In this document: in pieces, positions 39,692 through 47,049 of the stretch
Numbering within the stretch: position 1 is the stretch's first letter
Layout: every line of letters begins with the position of its first letter
Source of the DNA: JAGWJU01 sp035533295
GTDB lineage: Bacteria; Elusimicrobiota; Elusimicrobia; UBA1565; UBA9628
Reading direction: 5' to 3'
Assembly (NCBI GenBank): GCA_035533295.1
Contig: DATLUA010000046.1
Span: 57,729-121,728 of the forward strand
DNA: 64,000 nt
The notes under the pieces: model-generated
What the model saw: only the letters and a program-made list of their open reading frames with translations
Database searches by the model: none
What the model was told of the DNA's origin: nothing
Translations under genes and position numbers: made by a program

Positions 39692-41171
39692 TTCTCTCCG
39701 CGGAAGGAAGAAGGATGATGAACGCGCTGCCCTGCCCCACGGCGCTTTTGACCTCGATGCGCCCGCCGTGCGACTTGACGATGCGCTCGGCGATGGGAAG
39801 CCCCAGCCCCGTTCCCTGCTTTTTTGTGGTGTGAAACGGCTTGAAAATTTCGACCAGCGCGGGTTGGGAAATTCCCGGGCCGGTGTCGGCGACCTTGAAA
39901 AAAGCCGAGTTGCCCCGTCGCCCGGTCGTGACCGTGAGCTGCCCGCGGCCGTCCATGGCCTGCACGCCGTTTAAAATAATGTTCCACACCACCTGCCGTA
40001 TTTGATCCACGTCCATCAGGAAGCTCTTGAGCCGCGGATCGCAGGCGACTCGGACGCGGATGTCCTTGGCTAATTCCGGATTGGCGCGGATGATGCCGCA
40101 GGTTTCCGTGACGATGGCGTTCAAGCTGCCAAGGGAGAGCTTGACGCCGCGCGGGCGGGCGAAGGACAGGAAATTGGTCAGGGTTTCATTCAGGCGTCGG
40201 GATTCCTCGCGCAGCACGCGCAGGGCCAGGGCGCGGTCGTCGTGGCCCAGGCCGTCCGATGAAATCTGCTTGGCCGCCATGACGATGGAGCCCAGGGGAT
40301 TGCGGATTTCGTGCGCCAAGACCGTGGCCATCTCCCCGAGGGCGGCCAACGCCTCCGCCTGGGCCACGCGTTCCTGCAAGGCGACGCGCTCCGAAAGGTT
40401 GGTGGCGTTGGACATGTAGCCGAGGATGTCGCCGCGGGAATCCCGGACGGCCGTGATGGTCAGGATGAGCGGAATTTCGCGCCCGTCCTTGGTCTTGTTG
40501 ATCATCTCGCCGCGCCAATAGCCCCGCTCGGGATCGAGGATGGAGGCCCACATGCGTCGGTAGAGCTCGTCGCTGGAATGGCGCGAGCGCAGGATGCTCG
40601 GCGTCTTGCCGATGATTTCGTCGCGCGAGTAGCCGTAGTGCTTGGTGAAAGCCTCGTTGGCCTCCAAGATGACGCCGTTGCGATCGCAGTAGAACATGAC
40701 CTCGTTGGAGCGGCGGAAGGCCGCGTAGAACAGCGTTTTAAGCCGCTCGTCCCGCAGCGCCCGGCCGATGTCGCGCGCGATGGAGAGCACCGTCGGCTTG
40801 CCGGCGTAGCCGATGAGGGAGCCTCTGACCTCGATTTGGATGCGGCGCCCGGAGCTGTCGCGGAAGACCGTGCTTAAGAAAGCCGAGCCGCTTTTTTTGA
40901 TGCGGGCGGAAAAATCATCGCAAATTTTCTTGCCCGCCCCGGCGTAGAATTCGTGGATGTCGCGGCCGACGAATTTCTCGCGCGGATAGCCCAAGGTCCG
41001 CAGCGCGGCCAAGTTGGCGTCGAGGATTTTTCCGCTTTTGATTTCCCGGATCCAGATCATGTCCCCGGCGGAATCGAGCAGGGCCCGGAACAACTGCTTG
41101 AAGGCGGGTTTGGGCGATTTCATCAGCGTGTTTAAGGTATGCGATTGCTCTTGGCGCTCGAATCGTTTCAT
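39678..41171 (-). CDS. Double-PAS sensor histidine kinase (NtrB-like)
   Basis: 497 residues, no membrane helix. PAS1 (about 26-138), PAS2 (about 148-265), HisKA with His287 in VLAHEIRNPLGS, then HATPase with NGVQAM (N box region), DTGPGIS and GTGLGLPIAERI. It is encoded directly upstream of, and overlaps, the NtrC-like activator, so it is its cognate kinase. Signals are cytoplasmic and unknown. A sigma-54-like site lies 57 bp upstream of the ATG. Confidence 0.92.
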   Translation of the reverse strand: MKRFERQEQSHTLNTLMKSPKPAFKQLFRALLDSAGDMIWIREIKSGKILDANLAALRTLGYPREKFVGRDIHEFYAGAGKKICDDFSARIKKSGSAFLSTVFRDSSGRRIQIEVRGSLIGYAGKPTVLSIARDIGRALRDERLKTLFYAAFRRSNEVMFYCDRNGVILEANEAFTKHYGYSRDEIIGKTPSILRSRHSSDELYRRMWASILDPERGYWRGEMINKTKDGREIPLILTITAVRDSRGDILGYMSNATNLSERVALQERVAQAEALAALGEMATVLAHEIRNPLGSIVMAAKQISSDGLGHDDRALALRVLREESRRLNETLTNFLSFARPRGVKLSLGSLNAIVTETCGIIRANPELAKDIRVRVACDPRLKSFLMDVDQIRQVVWNIILNGVQAMDGRGQLTVTTGRRGNSAFFKVADTGPGISQPALVEIFKPFHTTKKQGTGLGLPIAERIVKSHGGRIEVKSAVGQGSAFIILLPSAERNEQD

Positions 41172-41227
41172 GATGGATGGGAATGGGCTCGGTGCGGCGC
41201 GGGCCCGAAGAGTGCTACCATCCCCTA

Positions 41228-41243
41228 TGAAACGTTCGTGCCA
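41228..41243 (-). promoter_or_regulatory. Sigma-54-like site before the kinase-activator operon
   Basis: On the minus strand TGGCAC-GAACG-TTTCA. The -24 box is a perfect consensus; the -12 box has TC where GC is expected. Spacing is exact. It points at the kinase gene (start 41171), so the sigma-54 activator operon may control itself. The -12 mismatch makes it the weakest of the four sites. Confidence 0.4.
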
Positions 41244-41280
41244 AAGTATTTTATCTAAAAGGCGGGCCTAACCGCCACGC

Positions 41281-42354
41281 ATGAAAAACACGAGCCTTAA
41301 CGCGACGATGGGAATGAAGCAGCGGCCCCTCCTGCTGGGCCGCATGCGCATGGCCGAGTGGCTCGAAATGCCCGAGAAGGAATTCGCCCGGGAAATCCAA
41401 AAAATCGAGCGGGATCCGCTTTTTCGCAAGCTTCATTCCGGCGCGCCGCAATACCCCGGCGTCATCCGCCGCCAGCGCTGGCCGCGCGCGGAGTTCACGG
41501 GCGGTTTTTACGAGCTCAACGAGCAGGTCACGGCCAATGGGGGCGAGCGCGTGCGGGTCGAGGAGCTCCTGGAGCAGGGCCCCGACTTGATGCCCAAAAT
41601 CCGCAAGATGGGGCAGGAGGCGTTCGAGCGCTATTTTCTTTACGCGGAAGAGGCCCTGCCCTTGGAGGACATCGCGCGCCGTACGGGCTTGAGCCTTGAG
41701 GAGATCGGGCAAATCAGCGAGCTTTTGCTTAAAATCGGCGCCGAGGCGGAATTCGCCGCGCCCAAGAAGACGCCCGGCCGCCGGCAGTCCTGCCTGGCCC
41801 GCGTCTATATGGAGGAGGGCGAACCGCGCTTCGAGTTTCTCTCGCCTTATTGGGCCCGCGGGCTCTACCATATCCGCTACGACATTCTGGAGCGCTGGAA
41901 GGACGCGGGACGCTTGAAGGGCGCGGAATTAAAGAAGCTGCCCCGGTTTTTAAAGCGCCTGGAGACCGTGAACCTCCGCCAAAGCACGATGTTTCGCGTG
42001 CTGGAGAGCCTCTCCAAGCTTCAGTCGGACTTTATTTCCTCGCGCCGCGCGGAGGCCAAGCTCCCCATCAGCCTGCGCATGCTCTCGCGCCGGCTTGATT
42101 TGGCGCCCAGCACGGTCAGCCGCGCCGCGGCCGGCCGCTCGGTCACGATGCCGTGGGGCCAGGAAGTTCCTCTCATCGAGTTGATGCCCGGACGCCGCCG
42201 CGTCGTGCGGGACATCCTGGCCTTGTGGATCAAGGAAAATCCCGGGCAAACGGACCAGTCTCTGGCCCAGCGGCTCAAGTCCGAACACGGCATCAAGATC
42301 TCCCGGCGCACCGTCAACGCCGCCCGTAGTCAAATCGTTTCCGTCAAGAAGTAA
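41281..42354 (+). CDS. Short divergent sigma-54 (RpoN-like) factor
   Basis: 357 residues against about 420-490 for RpoN. The N-terminus (KQRPLLLGRMRMAEWLEMPE, then FAREIQKIERDPL) resembles region I. Residues 115-260 give the core-binding part; FLKRLETVNLRQSTMFRVLE with KLQSDFI is typical of sigma-54. The helix-turn-helix is ISLRMLSRRLDLAPSTVSRA (263-282), then MPWGQEVPL. The RpoN box at 341-350 is SRRTVNAARS where ARRTVAKYRE is usual. The acidic region II is nearly absent. It lies divergent from the kinase-activator operon and just before a sigma-54 promoter. I am confident of the family, less so that it is the only RpoN. Confidence 0.85.
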   Translation: MKNTSLNATMGMKQRPLLLGRMRMAEWLEMPEKEFAREIQKIERDPLFRKLHSGAPQYPGVIRRQRWPRAEFTGGFYELNEQVTANGGERVRVEELLEQGPDLMPKIRKMGQEAFERYFLYAEEALPLEDIARRTGLSLEEIGQISELLLKIGAEAEFAAPKKTPGRRQSCLARVYMEEGEPRFEFLSPYWARGLYHIRYDILERWKDAGRLKGAELKKLPRFLKRLETVNLRQSTMFRVLESLSKLQSDFISSRRAEAKLPISLRMLSRRLDLAPSTVSRAAAGRSVTMPWGQEVPLIELMPGRRRVVRDILALWIKENPGQTDQSLAQRLKSEHGIKISRRTVNAARSQIVSVKK

Positions 42355-42382
42355 AAATCCCTCCTTCCGTTGAGAAAGCCTC

Positions 42383-42410
42383 CCATTTCCGGAGAAATGG
42401 CATATTTGTT
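42383..42410 (+). terminator. Hairpin after the sigma-54-like gene, joined to the -24 box
   Basis: CCATTTC-CGGA-GAAATGG (42383-42400) is a perfect 7-bp stem followed by CATATTTGTT. It can end the sigma-54-like transcript. Its 3' arm ends in the TGG of the next promoter's -24 element, so it could also be a regulator site overlapping that promoter. Confidence 0.5.
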
Positions 42411-42412
42411 GC
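42398..42412 (+). promoter_or_regulatory. Sigma-54 promoter of the YceI-porin-START operon
   Basis: TGGCAT-ATTTG-TTGC, followed by C. All of TGGCA and TTGC match consensus; GG (42399-42400) and GC (42411-42412) have the required spacing. Expected start near 42424, then a 15-nt leader with GCGGAGG to the ATG at 42439. Confidence 0.75.
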
Positions 42413-42438
42413 CGAACTAAACTGCGGAGGCCAATGAA

Positions 42439-43062
42439 ATGAACAAAGAGTCAAAGCGATGGTTGGCCGGAATGCTTTTCGCCGTTCTGCTCGCTCCCGC
42501 CGCTCACGCGGGGGCGGTTTTTAATCCGAGCGAGCCGCAGAGCCATCTCTGGCTCACGGGCGACTCGACTTTGCATCCCTTCACCATCAACGCGACGTCC
42601 CAGGATTTCACCCTGTCCTTCGCCAAGGGGACAAGCGATGTGGCCGCGGCTTTGGCGGCGCAGGAGCCGGCCACGATGACCTTGACTATCCCGGTCTACG
42701 GCCTTAAATCCACTGAATCCAAATCGATGGACCGCAACACGCAAAAGGCTCTTAAGGCCGCGAAAAACCCCGACATCACCTTTACGGTGACCAGCTACCA
42801 AGCCAAGCCCGAGAACGGCGGCTACAGGATCAGCGCTCAGGGCCGGCTTTCCATCGCGGGCGTGGCGAAGCCGGAGACCATCGAGGCGGACGCGCATGCG
42901 GCCAAGGGCGGCGTGACCATCGACGGGCAGGAGCCCGTCAGCATGAGCGATTTCGGCGTCAAGCCCCCGACTATGATGTTCGGGGCGATTAAAGTCGCGG
43001 ATCGCATCGTCGTTCATTTTCACTTAAACCTAAAAATGTCGGACACAGGAGAAAATAAATGA
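42439..43062 (+). CDS. YceI-family periplasmic protein
   Basis: 207 residues. A signal peptide (to AAHAG) precedes the YceI lipocalin-like fold: SHLWLTGDSTLHPFTINATS, VYGLKSTESKSMDRNTQKAL, and the C-terminal VADRIVVHFHLNL. YceI proteins bind long isoprenoid or amphiphilic lipids in the periplasm. The gene opens the sigma-54-driven operon and overlaps the porin gene in ATGA. Confidence 0.9.
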   Translation: MNKESKRWLAGMLFAVLLAPAAHAGAVFNPSEPQSHLWLTGDSTLHPFTINATSQDFTLSFAKGTSDVAAALAAQEPATMTLTIPVYGLKSTESKSMDRNTQKALKAAKNPDITFTVTSYQAKPENGGYRISAQGRLSIAGVAKPETIEADAHAAKGGVTIDGQEPVSMSDFGVKPPTMMFGAIKVADRIVVHFHLNLKMSDTGENK

Positions 43063-44531
43063 AAGGCAAGCTGGCGTTGCTCGCCGCGGCCGCCCTAATC
43101 GGCGCGTCCGGAGCGAGTTTTGGACAGGCTCCGGCCTCGAGCCAGTCATCGAGTCCGCAGCCATGGAGCATCACCACGCCGTGGCAGGGTTCGGGCGGTT
43201 CGGGATGGGGCCTGAACTTCGACGGCAATGCGTTCGACGGCGCGGGCGTCCAGCCGACCGGAGGCGTGAGCCTGGTCAGCACGGACAACCTCAACCTCGA
43301 CATGTTCGGACGCCTTCAGATGCTGGCGGTCGGCGAGAACGTGGCGGATCCGGTCCGGAATAACAACCGGCTCTACCTGTTCACGCAGGAGTCCCGCCTA
43401 GGCTTCCGGGGTAACTTCGACGGCTACAAGTATGAGACGCAATTGTCCCTGGGCGGCGAGGAGGTCGTGACCTCCAACGTGGCCTTGACCCTGCTGGACA
43501 TGGACTTCGACGTGCCGGTGCCGGTCGGGCCGGACACCTCGGTGAAGGTCGGGCAGTTCCGCGTGCCCTTCGGCCGCGAAGCGATGACTGACACGGGCTA
43601 CATGCCCTTCACGGATCGCTCCATCCTGAGCGGAGGCTTTTCCATGGGCCGGGACTACGGCCTGGCCTTGCAGGGCTATGACGGCCATTTCGCCGGCACT
43701 CTGGGCACCTTCAGCGGCGGCGGCGAGGACGTGCCGCAGCGCTATCTGGGCGAGACCCTGGGCATCCCGATGATCGTGGCCCGCGTGGGCTATAATGACG
43801 GGGTGGACGCCGACATCTATCATGTGGTGCAGACCGACCTCGACATCAACAAGCCCGAGAAGGCGGCTTATGTGAGCGCGCTCTTCACCAAGGACACCAC
43901 CATCGGCCACTCGACGGCGGTGAACTTGAAGGACATCGGCAAAAACACGCTCATCGACAGCAACTGGAACCCCTACATCGACTACGGAGGTCCCAACGGC
44001 CTGCATGACGGCGATCTCTACATGTTCGAGGGCGACGCGGTCTACCGGGCTCCTCTGGGCAACGGCAAGGCGTGGACGGCCCAAACCGAAGTTGACTGGG
44101 GCGGTTATCAGAATCACTACGGCCGCGTGCATGAGGCGGGCGGCGAGGCGCAAGTGGGCTACCTCTTCAAGCCCTTCGAGGTGGACCTGCGCTATGCCAT
44201 GATCTTGCCGGATAAGAACATGGGTTATTTCGCGACGGTGAGCGGCTCGACCACCAATCAGGAGCTTCCCGGGCAAGGCGCCAGCGGCAATAACTTCATC
44301 GGCGGCCGAGCCATCCATGAGATCGACCCGTCGGCGACTTGGTACTTGAAGGGGCAAAACGTCAAGTTGGTGCTGGACGCTCCCATCTACCTCGACATGC
44401 CGGTGACGGTGGATTCATCAGTCGGCAGCTATGTCCTGGGCGACATGCCGGATCAAATCACCGTTTACAGCGGCGGCATGAAGCGCGAGACGGTTTCCGA
44501 GATTCGCGGCATGATTCAGTTCATGTTCTAA
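43059..44531 (+). CDS. Outer-membrane porin-like protein
   Basis: 490 residues. A signal peptide (to SFGQA) precedes a chain of amphipathic strands with alternating aromatics (YKYETQLSLGGEEV, DTSVKVGQFRVPFGREAM, AQVGYLFKPFEVDLRYAMI), ending in MIQFMF, a C-terminal Phe beta-signal. GQFRVPFGRE is typical of OprO/OprP-type phosphate-selective porins. It should form an outer-membrane barrel; anion selectivity is inferred from the family only. Confidence 0.85.
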   Translation: MKGKLALLAAAALIGASGASFGQAPASSQSSSPQPWSITTPWQGSGGSGWGLNFDGNAFDGAGVQPTGGVSLVSTDNLNLDMFGRLQMLAVGENVADPVRNNNRLYLFTQESRLGFRGNFDGYKYETQLSLGGEEVVTSNVALTLLDMDFDVPVPVGPDTSVKVGQFRVPFGREAMTDTGYMPFTDRSILSGGFSMGRDYGLALQGYDGHFAGTLGTFSGGGEDVPQRYLGETLGIPMIVARVGYNDGVDADIYHVVQTDLDINKPEKAAYVSALFTKDTTIGHSTAVNLKDIGKNTLIDSNWNPYIDYGGPNGLHDGDLYMFEGDAVYRAPLGNGKAWTAQTEVDWGGYQNHYGRVHEAGGEAQVGYLFKPFEVDLRYAMILPDKNMGYFATVSGSTTNQELPGQGASGNNFIGGRAIHEIDPSATWYLKGQNVKLVLDAPIYLDMPVTVDSSVGSYVLGDMPDQITVYSGGMKRETVSEIRGMIQFMF

Positions 44532-44532
44532 C

Positions 44533-45126
44533 ATGAGACCCAGGAAGCGTGCGATGATGCGGCGCGCTCCCTGGATTCTCGTCTTGGCCTGCGCGGCGCT
44601 GGTCTGCCGCGCAGGCCTCGGCTTTTCCGAGGACGTGAGTCTGACGGTCGAGCAGACCGGCCCCAAGTCCTGCCGGGTCGAGGGCGTCTTCACGGTCGAC
44701 GCCTCGTCCGCCGCGGTTTGGAGCGTCTTGACGGACTACTCCCGCATGCCGGGCTTCGTTTCAGGAATGAAGCAAAGCCGGGTGGTCGAGAGGGCGGGCG
44801 ACACCCTCACTTTGGAGCAAATAGCGATAGGCAAGTTCCTGTTTTTCTCGCGCCATGTCCGGGTTCTTTTGAAAGTCAAAGAGCATCCGGACGGCGAAAT
44901 CACTTTCGAGGATGTTTCCCATAAGGATTTCACGTCTTACCGCGGCAGTTGGCGCATCCAGGGCGAGCCGCCCGCCGTCCTGGTCGTCTATTCGCTGGAA
45001 TCGACCCGCAAGTTCGGCGTCCCTAACTTCATCGCGCGAGGGATCTTCAGGAAAAACGCCGAGCATCTGCTGGTGGACCTGCGAAACGAGATTATGAGGC
45101 GCGCCAAGAAGCTCGAAGTCCATTAG
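44533..45126 (+). CDS. Secreted START/SRPBCC-domain protein
   Basis: 197 residues. A signal peptide is followed by a START-like domain: VEGVFTVDASSAAVWSVLTD, YSRMPGFVSGMKQSRVVER, and a C-terminal long helix. The hydrophobic cavity of the fold binds lipids or small hydrophobic ligands. With YceI and a porin in the same operon it suggests handling of a hydrophobic or envelope compound. The ATG lies 1 bp after the porin stop. Confidence 0.85.
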   Translation: MRPRKRAMMRRAPWILVLACAALVCRAGLGFSEDVSLTVEQTGPKSCRVEGVFTVDASSAAVWSVLTDYSRMPGFVSGMKQSRVVERAGDTLTLEQIAIGKFLFFSRHVRVLLKVKEHPDGEITFEDVSHKDFTSYRGSWRIQGEPPAVLVVYSLESTRKFGVPNFIARGIFRKNAEHLLVDLRNEIMRRAKKLEVH

Positions 45127-45150
45127 TCCGGTTAACTAACCTTTTAAATT

Positions 45151-45489
45151 TTGGTCGGCCGCCGCGCCAGGTCCAAATGTTGCGTTTCATGCAAATCCAT
45201 TCCGGAGCCGGGCCCCGAGGACGCCATCGCCAAGACCATCGCGGCTTTGGTCTGCACCTCGGACGCGCACACGGTCGGCGGCGCCATCGGCGCTCTCTAC
45301 CAGTCGAAGAGACCGCCGACGGCGGCCGACAAACGGCTGGCGGAAAAATATTTCAAATCCTTCGAGACTCTTTCCGAGCCCGCCTTCGAGTCCTATTACT
45401 ACCGCGCCAACCCGGATTTTTGGGAGTGGCTCCGCGGCCTCATCGGGCGCTCCATTCCCAAGCCGGACCAGAAACCACTTCCTGGCTGA
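45151..45489 (+). CDS. Hypothetical protein, possibly frameshifted at its start
   Basis: 112 residues if it begins at TTG 45151, which has no Shine-Dalgarno. The conserved-looking part starts at IPEPGPEDAIAKTIAALVCT and ends IGRSIPKPDQKPLPG. An ATG at 45177 with AGG upstream opens a different frame (MLRFMQIHS), and a single-base shift near 45195 would join it to this frame. So the gene may be damaged or missequenced. Function unknown. Confidence 0.45.
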   Translation: MVGRRARSKCCVSCKSIPEPGPEDAIAKTIAALVCTSDAHTVGGAIGALYQSKRPPTAADKRLAEKYFKSFETLSEPAFESYYYRANPDFWEWLRGLIGRSIPKPDQKPLPG

Positions 45490-45586
45490 CCGGCAGAGTC
45501 TTCCCGCTAAGCGGCATGGGCGTCGCCGCCTCGGGATATTGCGCCCGCCGCAACGGAAAGCTAGAATTTTTTTGGAGGAACAACCC

Positions 45587-46084
45587 ATGCCCCAGGATTT
45601 TTCATTCGACGTGGTCAGCGAAGTGGATTTGAACATCGTCGGCGAGTGCGTCAACGTGGCCTTGAAGGAAATCGCCAACCGCTTCGACTTCAAGGACGCC
45701 AAGGCGTCCTTGGAATTGGACGCCAAGGAGAAAAAAATCATCGCCCGCGCCGTGGACGAGTATAAGATCGACGCGGCCTTGGACGTGTTCTACAACCGCC
45801 TGGCCAAGCGCGGCGTGCCCATCAAGAATTTCACCAAGGGCAAGCTGGAGCAGGCCCTGGGCCAGACCGCGCGCGTGCCGGTCGCCATCCAGTCGGGCAT
45901 TCCCACGGACAAGGCCAAGGAGATGACCGCGGCCGTCAAGCAGGCCAAGCTCAAGGCCAACGCGTCCATCCAGGGCGACCAGCTGCGCGTGTCGAGCAAG
46001 TCCAAGGACGAACTGCAGGCCGTCATCGCGCTCTTGAAGGCCGGAAACTTCGGGCTGGAACTGCAGTTCAAGAATTTCCGGTAA
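45587..46084 (+). CDS. YajQ-family nucleotide-binding protein
   Basis: 165 residues from the ATG at 45587 (TTGGAGGAAC upstream). FSFDVVSEVDLNIVGECVNV with KEIANRFDFKDAK and IQGDQLRVSSKSKDELQAVI are YajQ hallmarks, and the length is exact. Family members bind cyclic di-GMP or nucleotides and can partner with transcription factors. A TAGAAT (45563-45568) lies about 20 bp upstream. Confidence 0.93.
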   Translation: MPQDFSFDVVSEVDLNIVGECVNVALKEIANRFDFKDAKASLELDAKEKKIIARAVDEYKIDAALDVFYNRLAKRGVPIKNFTKGKLEQALGQTARVPVAIQSGIPTDKAKEMTAAVKQAKLKANASIQGDQLRVSSKSKDELQAVIALLKAGNFGLELQFKNFR

Positions 46085-46095
46085 AGAGCCGCTGA

Positions 46096-47028
46096 GTGCG
46101 CGTCGTCTCCCTCATCGCCAGCGCAACGGAAATCGTCTGCGCGCTGGGACTGCAAGACAGCCTGGTCGGACGCTCGCACGAGTGCGATTATCCGGCGGCG
46201 GTCAAAGCCCTGCCCGCGTGCACCGAGCCCGCCATCGACGTGTCGGCTTCCAGCCGTGACATCGACAGCCAGGTCCGGCGGTCGCTTAAGGACGCGTTGT
46301 CGATCTACCGCGTCCATGACGATGTTTTGGCCGAGTTGAAGCCCGACGTCATCCTGACCCAAACGCAGTGCGAGGTTTGCTCGGTGAGCTTGAAGGACGT
46401 GGAAGCCGCGCTCGCGCGCCGCGCCGGCATCAAGGCGCGCGTCGTGTCTTTGCGCCCCAACCGCCTTGCCGACGTTTATGACGATATCCGCCGCGCGTCC
46501 CAGGCGCTGGAGCGGCCCGCGGCGGGAGCCGCGCTCATCGGCCGAACGCGCGCGCGCATGGAAATAATTTCGCGCGCCGCCGCGCAAGCGTTGGGACAGG
46601 GATATCGTCCGCGCGCGGCCTGTCTTGAATGGGTGGACCCGCTGATGGCGGCGGGCAACTGGATGCCGGAGCTCGTGGAAATGGCGGGCGGCGCCGCGCT
46701 TTTCAGCCGCGCCGGAGTTCATTCGCCGGCGATTTCGGCGGACGATCTGCTCGCCGCGGATCCGGACGCCGTTGTCGTCTCGCCGTGCGGCTTCGACTTG
46801 CCTCGCACGCTCGCCGAAATGCCGGCTCTGACGGGGCTGACTGGCTGGCGCGGGCTTCGGGCTGTCCGCGACGGGCGCGTCTTTCTCGTGGACGGCAACC
46901 AGTACTTCAACCGGCCCGGGCCGCGCCTGGTCGACTCCCTTGAAATCCTGGCGGAAATCCTCCATCCTTCCTTGAGGCGCCCGGGTTTGCAGGGTCCGGC
47001 ATGGCGCGCGCTTCCCGCCGGCGCGTGA
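46096..47028 (+). CDS. BtuF-like cobalamin/periplasmic-binding-fold protein
   Basis: 310 residues. RVVSLIASATEIVCALGLQD and LVGRSHECDYP, with LTQTQCEVCSV, match the cobalamin-binding-protein family with a BtuF fold. No signal peptide is visible from the GTG at 46096, as is common for this subgroup. There are no BtuCD genes beside it. It may bind corrinoids for salvage. Confidence 0.85.
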   Translation: MRVVSLIASATEIVCALGLQDSLVGRSHECDYPAAVKALPACTEPAIDVSASSRDIDSQVRRSLKDALSIYRVHDDVLAELKPDVILTQTQCEVCSVSLKDVEAALARRAGIKARVVSLRPNRLADVYDDIRRASQALERPAAGAALIGRTRARMEIISRAAAQALGQGYRPRAACLEWVDPLMAAGNWMPELVEMAGGAALFSRAGVHSPAISADDLLAADPDAVVVSPCGFDLPRTLAEMPALTGLTGWRGLRAVRDGRVFLVDGNQYFNRPGPRLVDSLEILAEILHPSLRRPGLQGPAWRALPAGA

Positions 47029-47049
47029 TCCCAGGCGACCGGGTCTGAC

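Noticed and set aside
45127..45150. Intrinsic terminator GGTTA-AC-TAACC after the START gene
   Set aside because: The stem is only 5 bp with a 2-nt loop, which cannot fold well in RNA despite the following T-rich bases.
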